Shown here: piece by piece, positions 21,063-30,796 of the stretch
Layout of the letters: each line of letters opens with the position of its first letter
Position numbering within the stretch: the stretch's first letter is position 1
Assembly (NCBI GenBank): GCA_030770425.1
Contig: JASJFT010000267.1
Location: 1-56,068, forward strand
Reading direction: 5' to 3'
Origin: Darksidea phi
Taxonomy: Eukaryota > Ascomycota > Dothideomycetes > Pleosporales > Lentitheciaceae
Length of the DNA stretch: 56,068 nucleotides
The notes under the pieces: generated by a model
Seen by the model: the letters and a program-made list of their open reading frames with translations, nothing else
Told to the model about the DNA's origin: nothing
Database searches by the model: none
Made by a program: the position numbers and the translations under genes

Positions 21063-23127
21063 ACTAGAGATCATTCTTAGAAGATCGCAAAGGAAATACC
21101 CTGATCTCGACTTGATCCCGCTATGCCGAAACTGCGCACCAGGCAATGAACTCACGGTAGACCCTGAATTTCACCGGCCTTCAAGTTCCATTTTCACCAC
21201 GGACAGATGGGAGTCCATATCTCAATGGTTATGGGGACTCACTGACTCTCACATTGCCTGCAATACGGTACCTCGGTTGCTAGAGATGGGCTAAGACTAC
21301 GAATTGATTGACTGCGTCCCTCGGTCTGCGATTCCAGATGCCTGGCGACTTCACCATCCGGAAATCCGCATGAATATGCCCTGGTACATGGCGTCGAAGC
21401 CTAGCAGTTAGCGAATGTCACCAGAGCAGAACAAGACCAGCAAATGAATTCCTATGAACCACCAGAGTCAGCCTTACGGCTCACGCGAAAGGGGGTTGGT
21501 GAATTATGTGAATGCATAAAGATGCCCCAGCCTAGGTTCCCACGCAGCTTCATGCTCATCCTGGTGGACGTAGGTTTCGTCCAACATCTCGCCTGGTCTA
21601 CTACTTGATGAGACAGCGGTTACGGGATCCCAACACCTATGTGGCTTAGGCACTCAAAGCTTTGATACAGGAGAGGGCGTTATGTAAGGCAGTGCTTCGG
21701 CGGCGAGAGCTGATGGAGGGTTCCTGCCAGGGGTTGGAGCGGGTATAAGAGGTAGTTGAACGTGAGAACCAGCAGGATCAAACCCCGAAGGCTTTTTCCC
21801 AAATCTCTCCGCCTATCATTCCCGTAACACGGCATTGCTGCTTAATCCTTTTCCGTCTACTGTTCGCAACGCCCTACTTCGTTAATTATAGGCACTTGTT
21901 ACCTTATCTGTGTGTTCTACAACGGTCGCTTCGTCATTGCCTAATACGGTTAGTAGGATGGCTACCCTAGGGGACAAGGGGTAAATCTTATGAAGTTTTT
22001 CCGCGTGCCAATTAACATCCAGCGCCTTAAGGATGGACTTAGGCATATCTACGAAGCATCCGAACAAGAGCTAATTACGGCTAAAAGACGAATCGATAAG
22101 CTACGCGGACTAGAGAGAGCAAAACCTAGATAAAATTTGCTACACACCCTGGTCTCCGCGAATTCTTGGAAATCAGGTTGAGAGAGTAGAGGCCTTTCTA
22201 CGGGAAGGAGATCTTGGTGGGTCCGCCGCCGAGAGAATTCGATCCGTAGGTGGTGATCTGGAAGGGTAGAAGCGTGTCTGGGAGGCTCAGCGCTGCGGGT
22301 AATGACAGTTGGATTAGTAAATACGAGTATGACATATTGGGAAGCCGGCTGCTGAATAACAAGTATATGTTCGCTTGGTAGGAGACGATTCGAGCGGGTC
22401 GGCGTAGAAGGCAGATATTATATCTACTTGTAGATATACAGCGAGGGGGGCAATGGACACGCGAATGTTATGGCGTCTATTAGCTCAGCTTGTACGATGA
22501 GAAAATAAAAGTATTGCACCCGAAACAACATCCGCGTGTACGAAAATCTGTTGTTGATCGTTTACTCTGACGGGTAGGTAGAGTGTAGTCGAGACTAGGC
22601 CTATAACAGCTTACCCCTAGCGATTGAGGGTGCTTGGAGCATGACTTGAGCCGCGCAGTAGTCGCCACCGTACCGCTACAAGGGCTGCGTGTGTTAGGGC
22701 GACGATGCCGACGGCAAAGGCTTCTACATCATCGGCACGGCAGCGGGTTCGAAGGCTTTGAGAATAGGACGATTCTGACGCGACGGGCTGCTGATGAGCC
22801 CCTTTGGCGCAGGTTCGGGAATCGCTGTAGCCGGTACGCAAAAATCTCCCCACGTAGGCGGTGAGGCGACCGCCTAGTACAGAGCGGGCGGTGATTGGGC
22901 GGTCCATAGATGATCGATGCTATTAGTGGGCCTGCGCGTACGCTAAGCATCCGGCAACGGAAACGTCCCTGACCCGCCAGGCGAAAGTGGCTCCATCGCC
23001 CATCAACATGTTTAATGCCCTCCTCCTGCACTGCACCTGGACGCTCTCAACTCAACACCCTTCTTTCCGCCGGGCGATTGTTCAATTCGAGCGTCGCTCT
23101 TGATCTTTGTACCTGGTTGCCGTCACA
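21063..23127. other. intergenic region with decayed coding pieces
   Basis: Just after the HET-NACHT stop, a frame at about 21,075-21,405 looks coding (YPDLDLIPLCRNCAPGNEL, then WESISQWLWGLTD) but is broken by a stop. It may be the remnant of a tandem relative or a lost 3' part. From 21,550 to 22,300 are pieces that look like a mutated retrotransposon. From 22,620 to 23,040 the DNA is GC-rich with short overlapping frames and no recognisable product. Confidence 0.4.
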
Positions 23128-24179
23128 ATGTACGCACCGAGGCGCCTCCCTATCGCGCGCGCCCGCCATTCGCTAACAAACTCAGGAACTCGACCGTCGT
23201 TCTACTGCCCATGGGGGCGCAGGATACGTACTGGGGCTCCTTTGAGGAGATCTCAAAGTACAATGTCTCGCTCAACTACGCCGAGCGTCTTTGGGCGGCT
23301 TGGTACGCGTACATGCAGAACGACGTTCTCGCCACGGGTATCATGTCCTTTGTCATGCACGAGGCTGTCTACTTCGGCCGCTCGCTGCCGTGGATTATAA
23401 TCGACATGATCCCTTGGTTCAGGCGGTATAAGATCCAGCAGGTAAGCTGCAACATGACCTAGATCACTCGAATCACACTTTCGGTGGTCAAGAGCCTCTT
23501 CGAAACAATACAATGCTAACGAACCCGACAGAACAAGATCCCTACTGCATGGGAACAGTGGCAGTGCGCCCTCCTCGTCCTCTTCTCCCACTTCACCGTC
23601 GAGCTCCCGCAGATCTGGTTCTTCCACCCCATGTGCCAATTCTTCGGCCTTAGCAACTCCGTCCCGTTCCCTAGCATCTACAAGATGGCCTTCCAGATCG
23701 CCATCTTCTTCGTTCTCGAGGATACCTGGCACTACTGGATCCACCGCGCCATGCACTACGGCTTCCTCTACAAAAATATCCACAAGATCCACCACCAGTA
23801 CTCTGCGCCCTTCGGTCTGGCCGCCGAATACGCCTCTCCCATCGAAGTTATGGTGCTCGGTCTCGGTAGCGTCAGCGGGCCCATTCTCTGGTGCGCCATC
23901 ACCGGCGACTTGCACATCTTGACCATGTACCTCTGGATCGTGCTCCGCTTGTTCCAGGCCATCGACGCGCACAGCGGCTACGAATTCCCCTGGTCTCTGC
24001 ACCACTTCCTGCCTTTCTGGGCCGGTGCCGAGCACCACGACGTGCACCACGAGTGCTTCATCGGCAACTACTCGAGCAGCTTCAGGTGGTGGGACTACCT
24101 TCTTGACACCGAGGCTGGTCCCGAGGCGTCCAAGAGGCGCCGGGAAAGGAAGCTCGCCGCCATGAAGAAGAAGGCGTAG
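23128..24179 (+). CDS. ERG25: C-4 methylsterol oxidase (fatty acid hydroxylase superfamily)
   Basis: The exons are 23128-23129, 23186-23441 and 23532-24179, giving 301 residues. The start codon seems to be split, AT|G, by a 56-nt intron (GTACGC...CGCTAACAAACTCAG), giving [14 protein letters not shown]. Met9 at 23211 is an alternative start. Intron 2 is 90 nt with a GCTAAC branch. All three di-iron histidine clusters are present: HYWIHRAMH (about 153-161), HKIHH (about 171) and HHDVHH (about 255). Conserved blocks include [28 protein letters not shown] and [20 protein letters not shown]. The family oxidises the C-4 methyl groups of sterols in the ER membrane during ergosterol synthesis. Many fungi have two copies; whether this is the main one cannot be told. 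The length matches the family. Confidence 0.92.
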
Positions 24180-24861
24180 GGTTGTGTCTTCCGGGAGTTT
24201 CGCCGAGCGGAAAGAGGGGTTTCGACCTCCTTCCACCTTAGCCTACCGTTTCAGGCGTACCTCGGCATCCTTTAGCCTCTGTAACTTATAGTATTGAAAT
24301 CCGAAAATTATCACTGAGATGTGCCGAACGACCACAGTGTCTGTTCAGTTTGTATATTCTATTTTCAGATTCTTTATCTATACCTTCGTCGTTGCTTGGC
24401 ACCACCTTGTACTGGCGCTTGCGCTCGCTCGGCTGCACCCTTCCCATACTGTATCTATCCTATCCATAGGAAGCTAACGTGGACAGAGCCAGTCAAGTAC
24501 TAGCCGCAGACCTTCCTTATGGTGGCTATAGCCGTCGCCGTGCCCGCGGCCACCGTGCGCATTGTTCTTGATGATTCGATATTGCAGAGCCAAAGGCGTG
24601 CCGCGAGTGGGCGAAGCATATAGTGGGCGAAGCACGGAATAAGAAGGATAAAATGACGCTAATGACGGCCAAAACTTGATGATGGTGCTTCGTGGTCTTT
24701 TTCTAGACGATGTGTGACTATTGAATTGTGGAGGTTCTCCGTACCCTGATACAATGCCACTCGACCATTAAACTTACCACCTGGAACCCCCGTCGGCTTA
24801 AGGCTCGCTTAGATCGAGGCAAGGAGGTGTACAAGCCATATATTGTGTTCGGGCTACCATA
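24180..24861. other. intergenic, no gene seen
   Basis: The 3' flank of the sterol oxidase and the 3' flank of the convergent BTB gene. No frame with recognisable features. Confidence 0.5.
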
Positions 24862-25905
24862 TCACGCCCCCCATCCAGCGGAAGGTCTATATGTACTACT
24901 AAAGAGACTAATCGTTTGGGGAGGGGTAGAGGCCGCCGGAGGCGCTGGAAAAACGACACTTTCAAAATAGTCAACAGCAAAATCGCCACCCTCGTGGATG
25001 AGATCCTTAAACACGACCTTCTTGCCTAGTTCTCTTACGTGCTCCTTGGCAACTTCAACCACAGCAGATCGCATCGCACGATCGCTCTCAGGAGTAGTCG
25101 CATATATTTCTCGAATGCATTCTGGAAAGGAGTCGCTTGTCCAGAGATCCTGTAACTTTTGGTGAAGTTTTGCTGTAGCAAGCGCTTTCAAGTCTTCCAA
25201 GAAGAACATGTTAGCAAGGGCGTATACACGAGGCTCTTTCAGCAGCGCGGGGTCATCTTGTAGTCGTTAGGAAATCGAGCGCAGAGGTTACAGATTCTAC
25301 CGCACCTTCGAAATCTTGCGAAAGATTGTCCGAATAGTCACCAGTGTACAAGTACTCAAACACCCTCCAGTGGGCGGCTCCACTCTCATTGTCGAATGTG
25401 AGCATCCCTGACCTTCCCTCAGCGAACTCCTCCTGAAATGCCTTCTCAAAGTATTCGCTTTGTGTGCAGATGACGGATTTGTGAACAGGTAGTTCTATAC
25501 CGTTAATCACGACTGTAGCATCGGAGTATCGCGTGTTGTTAAACATTCTATGCAAGTTAGGTAAAGTTGCGTAAGTCTAAAGGGTGAATACCTGGCGATG
25601 TTCTGCATGAACTTGGTTGAACGTGCTTCCATTATGGCGACAAGCGATATGGTAGACGTGTGTGCTTCCGGTACGGCCGTCGGCAGGCTCGGTTGGCAAT
25701 CAAGAGCTAGCTGTCGCTGAACCGCCCGCGCTATTCGGCTTATCCTTTCCTCCTCCTCGCGCCGGTTCCTAGCTTTATCTCTCTGGGACTGCGCCCGTCG
25801 ACGCTTGGATTCAGCTTTAGCTTCAGCTTCTTCCTCTCGACGGTTCCTGGCCTTGTCTCTCTGTGATTGTGCTCTTCGACGGTTGAGTTCGGCTTTGTCT
25901 GGCAT
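24862..25905 (-). CDS. BTB/POZ-domain protein with duplicated basic N-terminus, three exons
   Basis: Exons are 25905-25592, 25547-25306 and 25256-24862, giving 316 residues. The introns are 44 nt (GTATTC...GCATAG, CTAAC branch) and 49 nt (GTGCGG...CTACAAG, CTAAC branch); both keep phase. Residues 9-26 and 35-52 are the same 18-residue basic repeat, RRRAQSQRDKARNRREEE, which resembles a bZIP basic region. The BTB domain follows (MFNNTRYSDATVVINGIELP, VHKSVICTQSEYFEKAFQ, FEYLYTGDY). The C-terminal part (DPALLKEPRVYALANMFFLE, FPECIREIYATT, GGDFAVDYF) is typical of the large fungal BTB family. BTB domains dimerise or recruit cullin-3; a specific role here is unknown. Confidence 0.85.
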
Positions 25906-26270
25906 TCAGAAGATCAGACAGCCCAACAGCCGCGTGCAAGAACGTGGTCGCAATGTAGATCTGTCAACTGTGGCTGGTAGGCTAAGAAATGGGCGGAGGA
26001 ACTTTGGGAATAGAGCGATGTACTGGTGGCTTTGCAGCCTCAACGCTTGTGTCGTAGGCAAGGCAGTATCATAGACTATGCGCGTTGTTCTTGCAGCCGA
26101 TGCAGGATGGCTTGTTGTGTTAGCCACAGTTATGTCATTGGCTCCCTGGCTGTGTGGCGCTGTTGCTGAGTCAACCAAAGCACCCAAGGTTTGGACGATC
26201 CGTCGGTTTGCGCGAGAGCGACAGCTTCCAACCAACTTCACGATGCAGCACAACATACGGCTATATGTCC

Positions 26271-27501
26271 ATGTCGCAAGCAGATGTAATGAAGCATCAA
26301 AATGTCACGCCACCCCCAAGATTCACAGATCAGCCTTTGACGCCTCCATTGACCGACAAGAAGCCATTTGCAGTGGCGCATCGTGTTATCGCACTTTTTA
26401 GACAAATCCACGCAGGAATTGATGCTGAGCGAGACGCGCGGACCGAGTTTCAGCTTGCAGACGGAGAGTACGATCAGATAGAGAGTGCGCTTCAACAAGA
26501 CGATGTGCTTTCGGGATACGTGGATGAGAAGATACGGTGAGTAGACTTCAGGGACTGCAGAGGCCACAGCTAACAGGGTTTGCGCCAGGTATGACTACGA
26601 CGAAGACAAACGCAAATTAGTCGTTCGCATGCCTACCGAGATACACGAACGCTTCATCGACAAAGTGGAGGATGACATTCGGAACCAGCTGAAAACAATA
26701 CAGAACGGATCAGGCAAGAAGGCAGAATTCGCGCAGAAAGTGCATCCAGCCCGATCGACTTATATACGTCTTGGCGCTAGCACTTCGTCTAAGTCCAAGT
26801 ACGAGCCAGACGCGTCATTCAGGCATAAGGACGCACAATATCCAGGCGTTATAGTTGAAGTCGCATACTCGCAGAAGAAGCCGTGCCTAGGCCGGTTAGC
26901 TGAGAATTACATCTTGGATTCGGATGCCAGCATACGGGCTGTCGTATGCGTACACATTGAGTATGGCAACAAGGAGTCGCGCAAAGCAACGTTATCGGTC
27001 TGGCGACCCAAATTGTTCACTACCGATGACGGACTTGAATTACGAGCTGTAGAAGGGGTCGCAGATGAGGTAGGTCCACTTCTCTTAACAACTTTCGCGA
27101 TTTTCTAACGTTCCTAACAGGCTTTCCGTGATGAAGAAGGAAACCCCATCGATCAGCCCGGCCTACGGCTCCGCCTCAGCGAATTCGCCTACGAAGGACT
27201 TGCCCAGAAGGAGATGGGTGAGGAAGACACATTTATCTACATTCCTGGGTCAAAACTCTGCGAATATCTTAATGCGGCGGATAGCAACGAAGAGCAAGCA
27301 CTAGGCAAGCATGTCTTTGCCAAGGAGGTTAAGAAGCGGAAACGGTCGGAAACACCTCCTGAAGAGATTAGGGCAGGTGATGAAGCAAGATACGCCGAGG
27401 AAGAGGAGAGAGCAGCGAAGCGCGCGGATCATGACATGGACTATCAGGATAAATCATCAACCAGGAGCCTTTCAGACGAGAATAATATCTATTGGTCATG
27501 A
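26271..27501 (+). CDS. conserved fungal protein with PD-(D/E)XK nuclease-like core, three exons
   Basis: Exons are 26271-26536, 26589-27069 and 27121-27501, giving 375 residues. The introns are 52 nt (GTGAGT...GCCAG) and 51 nt (GTAGGT...CTAACAG); both keep phase. An ATG two codons upstream (26265) is an alternative start. The central block YEPDASFRHKDAQYPGVIVE, then VAYSQKK and LGRLAENYILDSDASIRAVV, matches a family of fungal proteins with a restriction-endonuclease-like fold (PD ... E-V-x-x-S-Q-K). Then come ATLSVWRPKLF and GLRLRLSEFAYE. The C-terminus is charged, with a likely nuclear signal (KKRKR). Substrate and role are unknown; such genes are common in repeat-rich fungal regions. It is divergent from the BTB gene, about 365 bp apart. 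Confidence 0.75.
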
Positions 27502-27558
27502 AGCAAATCCCTCCACAGCAATGCACGAGCAAAATTGTGACTATGCTGTCTGCCTGTC

Positions 27559-27976
27559 CTATATCTCTCGGCGTCGCGATGGCCTATGCATCTCCATTTC
27601 CTTCATCGTGCCTCTGCCACTGATTACCTTTCTAGTGTCATCTCCGAACCCGTACTCCCACGCGTGCTCGTCTGGATCATCTCGGGGGACGGAAATCTGG
27701 GGCCGTCCGAGGCGGTAGATGAGGATCGGTCGTACACCGCCACTCTTGCTCAATTGTACAGCGCGCGGCTGGTGTCGTTGCTGTCCTGTGTGAATCTTCC
27801 TCCTGCAGATGGTGGAGAAAGCTGCTTCGAAGGAGCCAGGACTTGCCGTAGTTGGGACACGAAAGGAGCTTACAAGGATAAGCCCATACGTGTCCGGGAG
27901 GGAGGTCGGCATGGGCATCGTCCACCTTATCATCGAATTTAGAGGGGATAGAAGGGCCGGGGAGCGAGGTAGTCAT
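27559..27976 (-). pseudogene. C2H2-like zinc-finger protein gene with one frameshift
   Basis: From the ATG at 27976 the frame reads through VWAYPCKLLSCPNYGKSWLL and SSFLHHLQEEDSHR, a C2H2-like finger found in many small fungal proteins. It continues to LPPRTAPDF. The run of five G (27684-27688; C on the coding strand) then shifts the frame; with one base fewer it would continue as DDPDEHAWEYGFGDDT and end at 27559. The lesion could be real or a homopolymer sequencing error. Confidence 0.6.
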
Positions 27977-28099
27977 GCTCTGTTCGCTAGTGTGTCTTAT
28001 TCGGCGGTGGGGACGGTAGTTTGCTCCGACCTAACTTCCAAGGCGGAGCCAAATGGCGTTCAGCGGGGGAACTTCGGACGATCTCCATGCAAGGGCCAC

Positions 28100-28600
28100 A
28101 TGGCCGAGAGCATTGCGCACTGTGCATGAAGTCTGCGGACACTCCTAAGTCCATCATCTGCCAACGTCCAGGTCAACGAGGCGCTCCTCGCCCGCCGCCG
28201 CGCAACCGAATAACGCGACGCCGCCACCGAGAAGCAATTCTGACAAGCCAGATCCCTCTGCTACACCTTGTGCCGTATGCTCCAGCGGCAAAGGCGACGA
28301 TGCTCAGGTGCTCAACGTTGTGAGACAGTGAAGAGCCCCACGGTGCTGAAGCCCGCCAACATCTTCTTCCGCCCGCATCGAAGCGCTCCTCTCCCGAGGT
28401 CCGCACAACGTTCTCGACCCTCGGTCGACTTCCTCTCCCCCCTCCCATACGCACGCCGAGAATAGCAGAAGGATAACAAGGAGAAACTCTAGCGACAGGA
28501 GCTCGCGCAAGGGAAGCCGAGAATGGCTGCCTTGGTACAGGAAGCGGCGGTGGAACGGACTGTCGATCGATAGTGAAGGCGCTGCTGCCGGACGAAAAGA
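28100..28600 (+). repeat. dispersed coding-like module, copy 1
   Basis: The plus strand encodes a fragment ATPCAVCSSGKGDDA followed, in shifted frames, by AEARQHLLPPASKRSSPEV. The part at 28,341-28,470 has diverged relatives at about 45,920-46,040 and 46,200-46,290, both in opposite orientation, sharing the core KRSSPE(V/I)(R/Y). It looks like the remains of a multicopy gene family; the CxxC piece may be a DUF3716-type finger, which is a guess. Confidence 0.45.
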
Positions 28601-29337
28601 TATAGTCACAAATGTTTCGCAGGTCGGACCAAGCGTGGCTTCGGGCATCGAGGTTCGCTTTGATCGCGGGTTTTATACATATCTTCCTCGATTTGTACTC
28701 TTTGGTCTTGTACACCGTGGGTGGAGAAGCCATAGCGGGTATTCTGCAATAGAGACATTTGCATGCAGGTATGCGGAAACGTACAGGCTGTATGGTCGTC
28801 TGCGTCATGCCCGACTCTCTCCACTGGCTCTCTCTCTGCTATGGCATTGAGCAGAGAAAGATTATTGGGCGATCCTGTTCAGAAGGGAAGAAAGGAACCA
28901 TCGGTGGTTGCCACGCCTCTCGCTGCCTACGCATGATATGCATCCAGTTTTCGCAAACACAACAGGCATGCAGAACTCCGAGCGGAGCGTTGCGCAACTT
29001 CGCCACGCTAGCCTAATTGGTGCGAACTTTGTACGGCACACCAAAGCAGGCCGAAACGGGACTCGTAGGCTCCCATGTGTGATGGTCCCCGGTCTCGTTG
29101 TATGCATGTCGCTCATGTCGGGCGGTGTGAGGACGGTAACAATCAAAGGCAGCCATCCGCATAAGTATCGGCTCGTCCTTAGTTTTTGGGACCAAGCACC
29201 CAACTCCCCAGCAAGTTTATCCCTTATCTTCTTCCTTCCCAAGAAATGGCTCACGGCGAGATTCAACAACTTGTCGACCACTGCGAGTAGATCACCATGT
29301 ACCGCAAGGATGGGACATCATATAGAGCGCACGCTCT
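28601..29337. other. intergenic, overlapping short frames only
   Basis: Frames on both strands (for example 28,862-29,281 minus and 28,908-29,492 plus) overlap and show no recognisable family, so I could not choose a gene. Confidence 0.4.
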
Positions 29338-30090
29338 TTATGTTTCCGTCGCAAGGGCTTCTTGTATCTCGGAGAGGCGGTAGAGATCATTGTCTCGCTT
29401 TGCGAAGTCTTCACCGTCCACTGTCCGCCCAAAGTTTCCAGCGTTTGAACCTAATTTGTCCCCTTCCTGCTTGTAAGAGTCGAAGTCTATAATAATTAGA
29501 GTATCTCCGTCTATTATGATGTTTGATAGATGGAGATCGTTATGTACAAGACCCAATTTATACATATACTGAATACCTACTTTAATACTACCTAGTACAA
29601 CGTCTCTCTGGAAAGGTGTCCCATCCTTCAGCATTTGCGTGAGAGTCCTGGAGTACTTAGCAACACAAATACCTCTAATTCTACCGTGTTCAACTACAAC
29701 ACCCAGGTATTGCGCAATGTTAGGATGCGGGTACAATCTTAACACTTCGCATACTTTGACCTCAGTTGGAACATGGTCGCAGTAGTCATGGCCGTCGGAA
29801 GTGTCGTCGTAATAGAGTAGGCTGGGTCGCTTTAGATAGCAGTCGGAGGGTAGCAGTTCCGGTGCTCGTGTGAATGTAGGATCAGCTAGCGGCCAGATAT
29901 GGTCCGAAGGAATCTGAATTGCATCCAGTTCATCGACGTCGATCTCAGAGAATTGGAACCAGCGCCGGTCGATCTTAGCGTAGAAGTATTCGCCGTCTGC
30001 TCTTCGTAGTATGAGCTTCGAGTTGTGGAATTCGAGATTGTTGTCGTTGCCTCTGTCGACGAAGATTTCGGCTTTTTTCGCAAATCTCCA
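29338..30090 (-). CDS. protein kinase-like protein, 5' end unresolved
   Basis: The same open frame runs from about 30,090 to the stop at 29,338. It starts within or after IFVDRGNDNNLEFH, then KIDRRWFQFSEIDVDE, DHIWPLADPTFTRAPELLP and the kinase part: LYPHPNIAQYLGVVVEHGRI, GLVHNDLHLSNIIID (HND in place of HRD) and IIIDFDSYKQEGDKLGS (DFD in place of DFG). These variant motifs are common in a family of fungal kinase-like proteins. I found no clear ATG in this frame; the first exon may lie near 30,180-30,130 with a donor at the in-frame GTAGTT, but no intron fits in phase. It may be 5' truncated. Confidence 0.65.
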   Translation of the reverse strand, partial: WRFAKKAEIFVDRGNDNNLEFHNSKLILRRADGEYFYAKIDRRWFQFSEIDVDELDAIQIPSDHIWPLADPTFTRAPELLPSDCYLKRPSLLYYDDTSDGHDYCDHVPTEVKVCEVLRLYPHPNIAQYLGVVVEHGRIRGICVAKYSRTLTQMLKDGTPFQRDVVLGSIKVGIQYMYKLGLVHNDLHLSNIIIDGDTLIIIDFDSYKQEGDKLGSNAGNFGRTVDGEDFAKRDNDLYRLSEIQEALATET

Positions 30091-30099
30091 TTGGAGCCC

Positions 30100-30796
30100 G
30101 AAGGTTGAGATGTTGGTGTTGAAGCATAGCGGGAACAGGGAGAACTACCTCGTGCATTGCTCTTGGGAGCCGTTGTCGGGAGCCGTTCTGCTTTAGCAAT
30201 GAGATGTTCTGGAGAAGTTATCGTTCAATCCTGCGTCATGCTGTTGGCTGGTATCGCCGTGGGTGCATGATGCTCTAAGCTGGATTGGCGCAAATTTGGT
30301 GCGGCGCACCAGACCGGCACGGTTTAGGTATGCTCTAAAGTAGCGGCTTCCTTGTGTCCGTTATCCTTATCCGCAACTCTCCTCAGAATGTCGTGCCTTT
30401 GCTACAAACTACGGACAAGTCAATATCATAACATCGACAAATCGGAGGTAAGGTGGCGAGCCTAAATTGATGGAGAGGTCACTGACATACATGGCGACCC
30501 AGATTTTGAAGCGGGCCTTAGCCGAGACACCTGACCTTTTTCAGGCTGGTCTACTACTATATATATTTATTCCCGAGTAACAATTTAGTATACTCTTAAT
30601 ATACTAGCTACCAGCTAGCTATTTCCTAATTAATAATTCTAGTAATCTGTCCTATAGACGGCTTAACGAGAATATAATCTCTATATAGGTCTATATAAAT
30701 AAATATAACCTTATAATCGGCTACCTTCGGCTCTCTAAAATGGTGGAAGAATTCTACAAGAGAACCAGTGGGTACATCGGCTGTCGCGCCGATCCA
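30100..30796. other. intergenic with an AT-rich patch
   Basis: No gene. 30,540-30,740 is AT-rich and RIP-like, lying between the kinase-like gene and the 3' end of the NLR pseudogene. Confidence 0.45.

Noticed and set aside
23107..23400. Frame starting MYAPRR at the unspliced ATG
   Set aside because: It reads the intron and then a wrong frame of the sterol oxidase exon; the spliced frame carries the family motifs.
23253..24236. 327-codon open frame on the minus strand
   Set aside because: It is antisense to the sterol oxidase exons and arises from their codon bias; it is rich in Gly, Glu and Val and spans the other gene's intron.
28908..29492. 194-codon plus-strand frame
   Set aside because: It overlaps the 3' end of the kinase-like gene on the other strand, has no motif and no good start context.
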